The notes under the pieces were generated by a model, which was not told where the DNA came from, did not search any database, and was given only the letters and a program-made list of their open reading frames with translations. Position numbers and translations under genes: made by a program. This document shows, in pieces, positions 15,493 to 22,957 of a DNA stretch of 44,294 bases; positions within the stretch are counted from its first letter, which is position 1; the number at the start of each line of letters is the position of its first letter. The DNA is from a virus: IMG/VR virus record IMGVR_UViG_3300043419_003048, positions 1 through 44,294 of that record. One strand, 5' to 3'.

Positions 15493-16815
15493 ATGATGCT
15501 GAGCTTCGCCCCCGAGCGGATCGAGACCTGGCCGCTGGCCAAGCTGGCGCCCTATGCCGCTAATCCGAAGGCCCATGATGACGATCAGGTGGCGAAGCTC
15601 GCCGCCAGCATGGCGGAGTTCGGCTGGACGGTGCCTTGTCTTGTCGCGGAGGATGGCGAGCTGATCGCCGGACACGGCCGGGTCCTGGCCGCCACGCGGC
15701 TTGGCTTGACTGAGGCGCCCGTCATCGTCCTCGGCCATCTGAGCGAGGCTCAGCGGCGCGCCTACCGGATCGCCGACAACAAGCTTACGGAACTCGGCAG
15801 CTGGGATCAGGCGCTGCTCTCCGGAGAGCTTCAAAGCCTGCTGGCCGATGATTTCGACCTATCGCTAGTCGGGTTTTCCGACGGCGAACTCGACAAGCTT
15901 CTCGCCTTCGATCCTGAAGCGGCCGAGGGAGGCGCGCAGGCCAGTGGGTCGACGCCGCCGCTGACGATTCCCGAGCCGCCCCGCAATCCGGCATCGCGCA
16001 CGGGCGATCTTTGGATCCTCGGCGACCACCGGCTTCTTTGCGGTGACAGCACCAGCCACGCTGATGTGCGCCGCCTGATGAATGGCGAGCGCGCCGTGCT
16101 GTTCGCAACCGATCCGCCCTATCTCGTGGACTATGATGGCTCGAACCATCCGACCCGGAACAAGGACTGGTCGGAGTCCTACGGCGTGACGTGGGACGAC
16201 AGTTCTCAGGGCGCCGAGCTCTATGACAATTTCATCGCAGCGGCTGTTGCTGAAGCAATCACCGATGACGCCGCCTGGTACTGCTGGCACGCATCACGGC
16301 GGCAAGCCATGCTGGAGGCGTGCTGGGAGAAAGCCGGCGCCTTCGTCCATCAGCAGATCATCTGGGTGAAGGACCGTGGCGTTCTCACCCGGTCGCATTA
16401 CCTGTGGAAGCATGAGCCCTGCTTCATGGGCTGGCGTCGCCCGAACCGTCCGCCGAAAGTGGCGGAGGAGACGCTGCCATCGACCTGGGAGCTGCCGAGT
16501 TTCGCGAGAGACGAGCGCCCGGACCACCCGACGCCGAAACCGCTCGACGCCTTCGGGATCCCGATGCGCCAGCATGTGGCGCGTGACGGGCTCTGCTACG
16601 AACCATTCTCCGGCTCCGGCTCGCAGATCATGGCCGGTGAAGCGAATGCTCGCCGCGTCTTCGCGATGGAGATCAGCCCGGCCTATGTCGATGTCGCCGT
16701 GGAGCGGTGGCAGGCGCAAACGCGCGGCACCGCGATCCTTGAAGGTGACGGACGAAGCTTCGACGTCATCAAGGCCGAGCGGCTTGGCGCAAACCCGACA
16801 ACGGATGCGGCATGA
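15493..16815 (+). CDS. ParB-like domain fused to a beta-class DNA amino-methyltransferase
   Basis: 440 residues from the first of two consecutive ATGs at 15493. Residues 1-120 match the ParB/Srx N-terminal fold (LAPYAANPKAH, DGELIAGHGRVLAATRLG, RAYRIADNKLTELGSWD). The methyltransferase follows, with catalytic DPPY at 207-210 and the AdoMet-binding FSGSG at 372-376. Catalytic motif before AdoMet motif defines the beta class (N6-adenine or N4-cytosine). No restriction enzyme is adjacent, so it is an orphan enzyme, probably protecting phage DNA or regulating genes. The target site cannot be predicted. Confidence 0.9.
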   Translation: MMLSFAPERIETWPLAKLAPYAANPKAHDDDQVAKLAASMAEFGWTVPCLVAEDGELIAGHGRVLAATRLGLTEAPVIVLGHLSEAQRRAYRIADNKLTELGSWDQALLSGELQSLLADDFDLSLVGFSDGELDKLLAFDPEAAEGGAQASGSTPPLTIPEPPRNPASRTGDLWILGDHRLLCGDSTSHADVRRLMNGERAVLFATDPPYLVDYDGSNHPTRNKDWSESYGVTWDDSSQGAELYDNFIAAAVAEAITDDAAWYCWHASRRQAMLEACWEKAGAFVHQQIIWVKDRGVLTRSHYLWKHEPCFMGWRRPNRPPKVAEETLPSTWELPSFARDERPDHPTPKPLDAFGIPMRQHVARDGLCYEPFSGSGSQIMAGEANARRVFAMEISPAYVDVAVERWQAQTRGTAILEGDGRSFDVIKAERLGANPTTDAA

Positions 16816-17054
16816 AGCAGTCTCGACACATGTCGCTGGTGGAGTCGCTTGCCAACGTCGCTGTCGGCTACGGCATCGCCGTGCTGGCCCAGATCACAGT
16901 CTTTCCGTTTTTCGGGCTCCACGTGTCGCTCGCCGACAATCTCGTGATGGGCGCGGTGTTCACCATCGTCTCGATCGCAAGGTCGTTCACGTTGCGCCGC
17001 GTGTTCGAGGAATTGCGTGTGAGGTCTGAACGAAGAAGCGCCGCCAAGCTTTGA
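16812..17054 (+). CDS. Small two-helix membrane protein, DUF7220-like
   Basis: 80 residues, ATG overlapping the methyltransferase stop. Two hydrophobic segments (VAVGYGIAVLAQITVFPFFG and LVMGAVFTIVSIARSFTL) and a basic tail (RRVFEELRVRSERR) match the small phage membrane proteins of the DUF7220 type. It is not next to the lysis genes, so a holin role is unlikely, though not excluded. It is the last gene of the rightward early block, before a hairpin between converging genes. Confidence 0.75.
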   Translation: MKQSRHMSLVESLANVAVGYGIAVLAQITVFPFFGLHVSLADNLVMGAVFTIVSIARSFTLRRVFEELRVRSERRSAAKL

Positions 17055-17071
17055 TGCCAGACGGCGCTTCT
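17034..17071. terminator. Hairpin between converging genes, possible bidirectional terminator
   Basis: AGAAGCGCCG (17034-17043) pairs perfectly with CGGCGCTTCT (17062-17071), a 10-bp stem around an 18-base loop. It sits at the converging ends of the rightward early block and the leftward DUF3489 gene. There is no clear U run on either side, so termination is inferred from position. Confidence 0.45.
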
Positions 17072-17081
17072 CGTTGATGCG

Positions 17082-17621
17082 TCATTCGATCCTGTAGACC
17101 CGCCCCCGACCGTCGATCTTCTCCGAGGTCACTTCAAGACCCAGCTTCTTCTTGAGAGCGCCGGCAATCGCGCCGCGCACCGTGTGCGCCTGCCAGTCGA
17201 ATGCTGCGACGATCTCCTCGATGCTGGCGCCTTCGGGACGCCGGAGCATTTCGATGAGCTTGGCCTGCTTGCTGTCTCCGCGCGTGCGCGTTTTGGCTGT
17301 GCGGTCAATCTCAGGGGCCGTGTGCGGCTTGGGTTCCTCGCCAGCCTCGCTGTGGGCGTTCTCCGGCTCGATGCCAATGGCGGCAAGCCCTTGCTCGGTG
17401 ATTGCGAGGGTGACGCCATGGCCGTCGCCGGTTTTGCGCCAGACCGGTTCGCCAATACGCGGGTCAGCGTCGATTTCTTCGAGCAAGCCCTGCTTGAGCA
17501 GCGAAGAAACAACTTTTTGTGCCGCGCCGCCCTTGAGGTTCTGCGGCAAGGGTAGCGCGAGCAAGTTCGCGCGCTGGGCAGCGGCGGTGAGAATGACGAG
17601 CTGCGTGTCGGAAAGCTTCAT
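17082..17621 (-). CDS. DUF3489 family protein
   Basis: 179 residues. The C-terminal 70 residues (SKQAKLIEMLRRPEGASIEEIVAAFDWQ, HTVRGAIAGALKKKLGLEV, GRGRVYRIE) are the DUF3489 signature, a winged-helix-like fold often found in plasmids, phages and conjugative elements. The N-terminus (MKLSDTQLVILTAAAQR) is a second family hallmark. The middle is a charged linker. A DNA-binding role is likely from the fold; no specific function is known. It is transcribed opposite to its surroundings, as an accessory gene would be. Confidence 0.85.
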   Translation of the reverse strand: MKLSDTQLVILTAAAQRANLLALPLPQNLKGGAAQKVVSSLLKQGLLEEIDADPRIGEPVWRKTGDGHGVTLAITEQGLAAIGIEPENAHSEAGEEPKPHTAPEIDRTAKTRTRGDSKQAKLIEMLRRPEGASIEEIVAAFDWQAHTVRGAIAGALKKKLGLEVTSEKIDGRGRVYRIE

Positions 17622-17681
17622 GGTGGGATCCTTCTGGTCTGGGCGGCGTCCGCGACCATCGCGCCGCTGCTAGGACCCCAA

Positions 17682-17727
17682 GCCCCGCCGGCGATGCCGG
17701 TCGGGGCCGAGAGCGCGCTGGGCGCTC
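17682..17727 (-). terminator. Two adjacent GC-rich hairpins after the small accessory gene
   Basis: 17682-17692 pairs with 17696-17707 (GCCCCGCCGGC, three-base loop, one bulged T), and GAGCGC (17711-17716) pairs with GCGCTC (17722-17727). They lie just downstream of the leftward 73-residue gene and upstream of DUF3489. Terminator or RNA-processing site are both possible; no U tract is seen. Confidence 0.35.
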
Positions 17728-17728
17728 G

Positions 17729-17950
17729 TCAGTCGGCGTATTCGCCTTCCTTGAAGGCGCTGTCGGTGATGCGCTTCAGCAGCTCTGCGTAATGGGCAAG
17801 GGTTCCGACATGCCCCCAATGGATCTCCTCAGGGGCGTAGTCGAAATGGTCATCGCTGAGCGCCTGCAGGCGTGCGAGCGCTGCGTCGATTTCGGCCTTC
17901 CTGGCGAGGAAGGCGTCGAGGGCGGTCTGCTTGGCGGCGGTCTTGGTCAT
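17729..17950 (-). CDS. Small conserved accessory protein
   Basis: 73 residues from ATG 17950, chosen for its GGAGAG ribosome site; a longer reading from 18001 lacks one. It begins with a Lys/Ala helix (MTKTAAKQTALDAFLARKAEIDAALARLQAL) and continues with HFDYAPEEIHWGHVGTLAHYAELLKRITD. Proteins like this are commonly encoded beside DUF3489 genes. No domain or catalytic motif is recognised, and the role is unknown. Confidence 0.7.
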   Translation of the reverse strand: MTKTAAKQTALDAFLARKAEIDAALARLQALSDDHFDYAPEEIHWGHVGTLAHYAELLKRITDSAFKEGEYAD

Positions 17951-18084
17951 GGCGCTCTCCTGCGCTTGATTGTGGCTCCATACAGGCTCTGATCGACGCA
18001 CCTAGCAAGGCGATAAGCACATCATTTCATTGCTTTTTTGGCTGCCAACAGCCCGAATGGCAGTGGTCGCCTGGGTGTTCGGCC

Positions 18085-18113
18085 TTGCCAAATTTTGCCA
18101 AAGCGCCTATCTT
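18085..18113 (+). promoter_or_regulatory. Promoter and direct-repeat operator of the ParD/ParE module
   Basis: TTGCCA (18085-18090) and TATCTT (18108-18113) are 17 bases apart. Transcription would start near 18120, which is the ATG of the antitoxin, so the message may be leaderless. Two copies of TTGCCAAA begin at 18085 and 18095, one helical turn apart, overlapping the -35 region: a good autoregulatory operator. Confidence 0.6.
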
Positions 18114-18119
18114 GCCGGC

Positions 18120-18359
18120 ATGAGCACGATGAACATTTCCCTGCCGGAATCGCTCAAGTCCTTCGTGGACGAGCAGGTGACCACGCGCGGCTTTGGGACG
18201 AGCAGCGAATATGTGCGCGAGCTCATTCGCAAGGACCTCGATCGGCAGCGTCTGCGTGGCTTGTTGCTGCAAGGCGCCCAGTCGGCGCCGGCTGCAACGG
18301 CAGATGACGGCTATTTCGAGGGTCTGCGCGCCAGGGTCCGCAGCAATCGAGCGACGTGA
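18120..18359 (+). CDS. parD: ParD-like antitoxin (type II addition module)
   Basis: 79 residues. The N-terminus MNISLPESLKSFVDEQVTTR followed by GFGTSSEYVRELIRKDL is the ribbon-helix-helix domain of the ParD/CC2985 family; the C-terminal half (residues 50-79) is the flexible toxin-binding part. It would bind DNA as a dimer, repress its own promoter and neutralise the toxin encoded next. ATG 18120 is used; a second Met three codons on is possible. Its stop shares bases with the toxin GTG, so expression is coupled. Confidence 0.9.
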   Translation: MSTMNISLPESLKSFVDEQVTTRGFGTSSEYVRELIRKDLDRQRLRGLLLQGAQSAPAATADDGYFEGLRARVRSNRAT

Positions 18360-18685
18360 CCGCCAAGCCGGTCATTCCGCGCGAGCTTGCCAACCAGGAC
18401 ATCGAAGAGGCGCTCGACCACTATCTCGACCAAGGCGGTGAAGCCGTCGCCTTGGGGTTCGTCGACGCTTTGGAGCGAGCCTACCAGCATGTCGGTCGGC
18501 ACCCCGCAAGCGGCTCCAACCGCTATGCCCATGAGCTCGATTTGCAGGGCCTCAAGTTCTGGCCGCTGAAGCGCTATCCCTATCTCGTGTTCTACATCGA
18601 GCGCGAGACCCACATCGACGTCTGGCGCGTGCTCCATGCCGAGCGCGACATCCCTGCCTGGATGAAGGATCCGGACGTCACCTGA
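18356..18685 (+). CDS. parE: ParE/RelE-family toxin
   Basis: 109 residues, GTG start overlapping the antitoxin stop. It has the ParE pattern: N-terminal helices with DIEEALDHYLDQGGEAVALGF and LERAYQHVGRHPASGSNR, then beta strands GLKFWPLKRYPYLVFYIERE, HIDVWRVLHAERDIP. ParE proteins usually target DNA gyrase; RelE relatives cut mRNA; the sequence favours ParE. In a prophage it can stabilise the element or act against competing phages. It is placed between the early and packaging regions. Confidence 0.9.
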   Translation: MTAKPVIPRELANQDIEEALDHYLDQGGEAVALGFVDALERAYQHVGRHPASGSNRYAHELDLQGLKFWPLKRYPYLVFYIERETHIDVWRVLHAERDIPAWMKDPDVT

Positions 18686-18700
18686 CGTCAGGACCTATCC

Positions 18701-19264
18701 ATGAAGGGCATGAGCGAGCGCCAATACGCGGCCCATGTCGGGCTGTCGCGTGGCGCGATCCAGAAGGCCAGGCTCGCAGGCCGGCTTGTTCTGCTACCAG
18801 ACGGCTCGATCGACGCGGCGGCCAGTGACGCGCGCCGCGCTGCCATGACGGACCCGTCGAAGCAACGTTCAACGCCGAGCGCCACGAAGCTGAGGCCTGT
18901 CCCGGATGCCGCCCTCTCGGCGGTTGGCGACACGCTGCGGGAGAATGGCATCGCGACCCCGTCCAACGGTGGCGGGACGACCTTCCTGCAAGCCAAGACC
19001 GCCAATGAGGTGCTGAAGGCGCAAGAGCGCCGCCTCAGGCTTCAGAAAATGAAGAACGAGGTGGTCGACCGGTCACGAGCGACTGCGCTGGTGTTCCGCC
19101 TCGCGCGCGAGGAGCGCGACACATGGGTGAATTGGCCCGCGCGCATCGCAGCCCTGATGGCGGCCGAACTCGGCGTCGAGGCGCATCCAATGCAAAAAGT
19201 TCTGGAGACGCATGTCCGCGCCCATCTCGCCGAGCTTGCCGAGCTCCGACCCGAATTCCGCTGA
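18701..19264 (+). CDS. terS: Terminase small subunit (Nu1-like)
   Basis: 187 residues. The N-terminus MSERQYAAHVGLSRGAIQKARLAGRLVLLPDGSIDA is a winged HTH of the lambda Nu1 type that recognises the packaging site. The centre contains a long charged helix (TANEVLKAQERRLRLQKMKNEVVDRS) for oligomer formation, then the conserved LVFRLAREERDTWVNWPARIA segment. It pairs with the GpA-type large subunit whose start lies 52 bases inside this gene. First gene of the late rightward block; its promoter is not obvious. Confidence 0.85.
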   Translation: MKGMSERQYAAHVGLSRGAIQKARLAGRLVLLPDGSIDAAASDARRAAMTDPSKQRSTPSATKLRPVPDAALSAVGDTLRENGIATPSNGGGTTFLQAKTANEVLKAQERRLRLQKMKNEVVDRSRATALVFRLAREERDTWVNWPARIAALMAAELGVEAHPMQKVLETHVRAHLAELAELRPEFR

Positions 19265-21254
19265 CGCGGACCTTCGGTTCGTTGAGGCTTTCGCCTTCGA
19301 AGGCGCTGACGAGCTTTGGAGATCATGGCGCGACGGGCTTACGCCCGATCCACTTCTCACGGTTTCGGAATGGGCTGACCGCCATCGCTTTTTGAGCCCA
19401 CGTGCTTCGGCCGAGCCCGGGCGCTACAGAACAGATCGCACGCCCTACATGCGCGCGATCATGGACGCACTATCGCCGTCCCATCCCGTGCGGCGCATCG
19501 TCTTCATGAAGGCGGCGCAAGTCGGCGCGACGGAAGCAGGAAACAACTGGATCGGCTATGTCATCCATCACGCACCGGGGCCGATGCTCTCGGTGCAGCC
19601 GACGGTGGAGCTTGCCAAACGCTTCTCGCGCCAACGCATCGAGCCGTTGATCGCCGAAAGCCCGAGCTTACGCGAACGGGTCAAACCGTCCCGCGCGCGT
19701 GACGCCGGCAACACCGTCCTGTCGAAGGAATTCCCGGCGGGTCTTTTGGTCATCACCGGCGCGAACAGCGCCGTGGGCCTGCGCTCCATGCCGGCGCGCT
19801 ATTTGTTTCTCGACGAGGTGGACGCCTATCCGCCCTCGGCTGATGAAGAAGGCGATCCGGTTGCGCTTGCTGAGGCGCGCACCAGGACCTTCTCGTGGCG
19901 ATCGAAAGTGTTTCTCGCTTCGACGCCGACGATTCATGGCGTGTCTCGGATCGAGCGCGAGTTCGATGCGTCCGATCAACAGCGTTTCTTCGTGCCATGC
20001 CCGCATTGCCAACACCGGCAATGGTTGCGGTTCGAGAGGCTGCGCTGGGACAAGGGCAAGCCGGAGACGGCGCACTATATCTGCGACGCCTGCGATACAC
20101 CGATCGAAGAGCATCACAAGATCGCAATGCTCGAAGACGGCGAATGGCGTGCGACCGCCGAGGCGACGGATCCCGGTACGATCGGGTTTCACCTCTCGGC
20201 GCTCTACTCCCCGGTCGGCTGGATGAGCTGGGCGATGATCGCCCGCATGTGGGAAACCTCGCAGTCGAGCGACGAAGCCAAGCGCAGCTTCAAGAACAGC
20301 GTTCTGGGCGAGACCTGGATCGAGACCGGAGACGCGCCGGACTGGCAGCGGCTCTATGAGCGCCGCGAGGATTGGCAGATTGGCACTGTGCCGAGCGGCG
20401 GCTTGTTTCTCACCGCCGGCGCCGACGTGCAGAAAGACCGGATCGAGGTTTCGATCTGGGCTTGGGGACGGGATCTGACGAGTTGGCTCGTCGATCACAT
20501 CGTCATCGATGGCGGACCCGATAACCCAAAATGCTGGTCGGAATTGGCTAGCCTCTTGGAGCGAACTTGGCCTCACGCGCATGGCGCAAGGCTCGGCCTC
20601 GCCAAACTCGGGATCGACACGGGTTACGAGGCGTCTGCCGTCTATTCCTGGGCGCGTGCCATGGGACACGGACAGGTGGCGCCGCTCAAAGGCGTTGAGG
20701 GCTTCAATCGTGCCGCGCCTGTCGTCGGTCCAAGCTTTGTGGATGTGACGGAAGCGGGCAAAAGACTGCGCCGTGGCGCCCGGCTCTGGACCGTCGCGGT
20801 CGCTACCTTCAAGAGCGAGACCTATCGTTATCTGCGCCTTGCGCGGCCGACTGATGAGGACGTTCTCGCAGGCGCGCGCCATCCGGCCGGTTATGTGCAC
20901 TTGCCGCGCGGACTTGAAGCGGAATGGGTCAAGCAGCTCGTCGCGGAGCAGCTGATCAGCGTGAAGACCCGTCGCGGGTTTCAGAAGCTCGAATGGCAGA
21001 AGCTCAGAGAGCGCAACGAGGTGCTCGACTGCCGGGTCTATGCGCGCGCAGCGGCTTGGATCGCGGGCGCCGATCGCTGGACCGATGAGAAATGGCGCGA
21101 CCTGGAGGATCAGGTCGGGCCCGTGCCCGAACAGATACTGGATGTGAAACCCGACGCATCGATCGCAGCCGGTGTGCTGGCGCGTGCGCCCTCCATGGGT
21201 GGCAAGCGCCGGTCTGACTGGCTCTCGGGCGTCGACAAAGGATGGCTGCGATGA
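19212..21254 (+). CDS. terL: Terminase large subunit (lambda GpA family)
   Basis: 680 residues, the usual size for GpA. The ATPase part has the adapted Walker A KAAQVGATEA (100-109), Walker B YLFLDEVDAYP (Asp201/Glu202) and a coupling motif around STPTIHG. A zinc-like CPHC ... CDAC pair follows at about 262-300. The nuclease domain carries the acidic residues expected (GADVQKDRIEVSIWAWG; GIDTGYEA; SETYRYL). It would cut concatemeric DNA and drive it into proheads through the portal. The ATG 19212 overlaps the small subunit; translation by coupling is likely. Confidence 0.95.
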   Translation: MSAPISPSLPSSDPNSADADLRFVEAFAFEGADELWRSWRDGLTPDPLLTVSEWADRHRFLSPRASAEPGRYRTDRTPYMRAIMDALSPSHPVRRIVFMKAAQVGATEAGNNWIGYVIHHAPGPMLSVQPTVELAKRFSRQRIEPLIAESPSLRERVKPSRARDAGNTVLSKEFPAGLLVITGANSAVGLRSMPARYLFLDEVDAYPPSADEEGDPVALAEARTRTFSWRSKVFLASTPTIHGVSRIEREFDASDQQRFFVPCPHCQHRQWLRFERLRWDKGKPETAHYICDACDTPIEEHHKIAMLEDGEWRATAEATDPGTIGFHLSALYSPVGWMSWAMIARMWETSQSSDEAKRSFKNSVLGETWIETGDAPDWQRLYERREDWQIGTVPSGGLFLTAGADVQKDRIEVSIWAWGRDLTSWLVDHIVIDGGPDNPKCWSELASLLERTWPHAHGARLGLAKLGIDTGYEASAVYSWARAMGHGQVAPLKGVEGFNRAAPVVGPSFVDVTEAGKRLRRGARLWTVAVATFKSETYRYLRLARPTDEDVLAGARHPAGYVHLPRGLEAEWVKQLVAEQLISVKTRRGFQKLEWQKLRERNEVLDCRVYARAAAWIAGADRWTDEKWRDLEDQVGPVPEQILDVKPDASIAAGVLARAPSMGGKRRSDWLSGVDKGWLR

Positions 21255-21460
21255 GCTGGACGACCACTGAACTCGATGCCCTGCGGCGCGCCTATGCCTC
21301 CGGCACGCTGCGTGTCAGCTACGAGGGCAAGACCGTCGAATACGGATCTGCCGCCGACCTGCTGTCGCGGATCCGCACGATTGACCGCGAATTGGCCGGG
21401 ACTGCGATCGACCGCGCTCCCGTGGCCGGTCTTGCCGGTTTCGCGCGCGGGGATCGCTGA
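21251..21460 (+). CDS. gpW-like head-tail joining protein
   Basis: 69 residues from ATG 21251, sharing ATGA with the terminase stop; a start at 21242 is also open. It is a small two-helix plus beta-hairpin protein (LDALRRAYASGTLRVSYEGKTVEYGSAADLLSRIRTIDREL), the gpW pattern, and sits exactly where lambda W lies, between terminase and portal. gpW seals the filled head and provides the site for tail attachment. Its stop and the portal ATG overlap. Confidence 0.85.
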   Translation: MSWTTTELDALRRAYASGTLRVSYEGKTVEYGSAADLLSRIRTIDRELAGTAIDRAPVAGLAGFARGDR

Positions 21461-22947
21461 TGGGCCGCGTGACCTGGCTTGATCGCGCTATCGGCTCGGT
21501 CGCGCCACGCACGGCGCTCAGACGGGTCCAGGCACGCGACAGTCTCGATGCCTTGGTACGCGGCTATGATGGCGCAGCCAAGGGACGACGGACAGATGGC
21601 TGGCGGAGTGCCGGCACATCCGCCGATAGCGAGATCGGGACCGCCGGCGCCCTGCTCCGGGATCGCATGCGCGACCTGGTGCGAAACAACCCGCACGCTG
21701 CAAAAGCGGTGTCGGTTCTCGTGAACAACATCATCGGCTCGGGGATCATTGCCCGTGCTGCGAGCGGCAATGACAAGCTCGACGCGCAGGCAACGGCCCT
21801 CTGGGAAGCATGGTCGACCCGCTGCGATGCTGACGGGCAGCTCGACTTCCTGGGGATCCAGACGCTCGCCTGTCGACAGATGGTCGAAGCGGGCGAAGTT
21901 CTGATCCGACGCAGACCGCGACGGGCAAGTGATGGGCTCGATGTACCGCTGCAATTGCAGCTCCTCGAAGCCGACATGCTGGATGCGGCCCGCAACGGCG
22001 ATCTCGTCGATGGCGGGCGGATCGTGCAAGGCGTCGAGTTCAATGGGCTGGGCCAACGGCGAGCTTATTGGCTGTATGCGCAGCATCCGGGCGATACTGT
22101 CGTGACCACAAGGCGCCGGCTCGACAGCCTGGCGATCCCGGCGAGCGACATTGCCCATCTCTACGAGAAACAGCGTACCCAGGTCCGGGGCGTGCCGTGG
22201 GGCACGTCGGTGATGCGAGCGCTCCGCGATCTCGACGACTGGACGCAGGCAGAGCTCGTTCGCAAGAAGACCGAAGCCTGCGTGGTTGGGATCGTGCTTG
22301 GCGCCGATGAAGGCGAACAGGGCATTGCACCATCGGTTGTCGATGCCGACGGGAACCGGGTCGAGCAATTCGAGCCTGGCCTCATCGCCTATGCGCGCGG
22401 CGGCAAAGACATTCGCTTCAATCAACCGGCGACCACAGCCGGGGTCTCGGAATGGCTCCGGGCGCAGCTGCATATCGTGGCGGCGGGCTTTCGCATGCCC
22501 TACGAGCTGCTGACCGGCGACCTCAGCCAGGTAAACTACTCTTCCATTCGCGCTGGGCTCGTCGAGTTCCGCCGTCTGATCGATGCGGTGCAATGGCAAA
22601 TCATCATCCCGATGCTCTGCCAACCCAGCTGGGACTGGTTCACCGAACAAGCCTGGGCGGCAGGTAAGCTGCCGCAGCCCCGCATTCCGGTCGAATGGTC
22701 GCCACCGCGCTTCGAGGCGGTCGATCCGCTCAAAGACGCCATGGCGGATCTTCTCGCCATGCGCTCGGGCACCATGACGCTGGCGCAGGCCATCGCCCGG
22801 CAAGGCCACAACCCTGACGCGGTGCTGGCGGAGATGGCCGCCATGAACGCCAAGCTCGATGCGCTTGGGCTCGTTCTCGACAGCGATCCGCGCCGCGTTA
22901 CCAAGACCGGTGTGATGCAAGCCGATCCGGCTTTCACCTCTACCTAA
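21460..22947 (+). CDS. Phage portal protein (lambda GpB family)
   Basis: 495 residues. Typical lambda-family portal pattern: RDLVRNNPHAAKAVSVLVNNIIGSGI near the start, DADGQLDFLGIQTLACRQMVEAGEVLIR, then HLYEKQRTQVRGVPWGTSVM and the adhering segment RMPYELLTGDLSQVNYSSIRAGL. Twelve copies would form the ring through which DNA enters and leaves the head. Length and order (gpW, portal, protease-capsid) match lambda-like heads. Confidence 0.95.
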   Translation: MGRVTWLDRAIGSVAPRTALRRVQARDSLDALVRGYDGAAKGRRTDGWRSAGTSADSEIGTAGALLRDRMRDLVRNNPHAAKAVSVLVNNIIGSGIIARAASGNDKLDAQATALWEAWSTRCDADGQLDFLGIQTLACRQMVEAGEVLIRRRPRRASDGLDVPLQLQLLEADMLDAARNGDLVDGGRIVQGVEFNGLGQRRAYWLYAQHPGDTVVTTRRRLDSLAIPASDIAHLYEKQRTQVRGVPWGTSVMRALRDLDDWTQAELVRKKTEACVVGIVLGADEGEQGIAPSVVDADGNRVEQFEPGLIAYARGGKDIRFNQPATTAGVSEWLRAQLHIVAAGFRMPYELLTGDLSQVNYSSIRAGLVEFRRLIDAVQWQIIIPMLCQPSWDWFTEQAWAAGKLPQPRIPVEWSPPRFEAVDPLKDAMADLLAMRSGTMTLAQAIARQGHNPDAVLAEMAAMNAKLDALGLVLDSDPRRVTKTGVMQADPAFTST

Positions 22948-22957
22948 GGACAATCAC

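Noticed and set aside
16812-17054. Two-segment membrane protein as the holin
   Set aside because: It is far from the lysis genes, ends the early block and matches another small membrane family.
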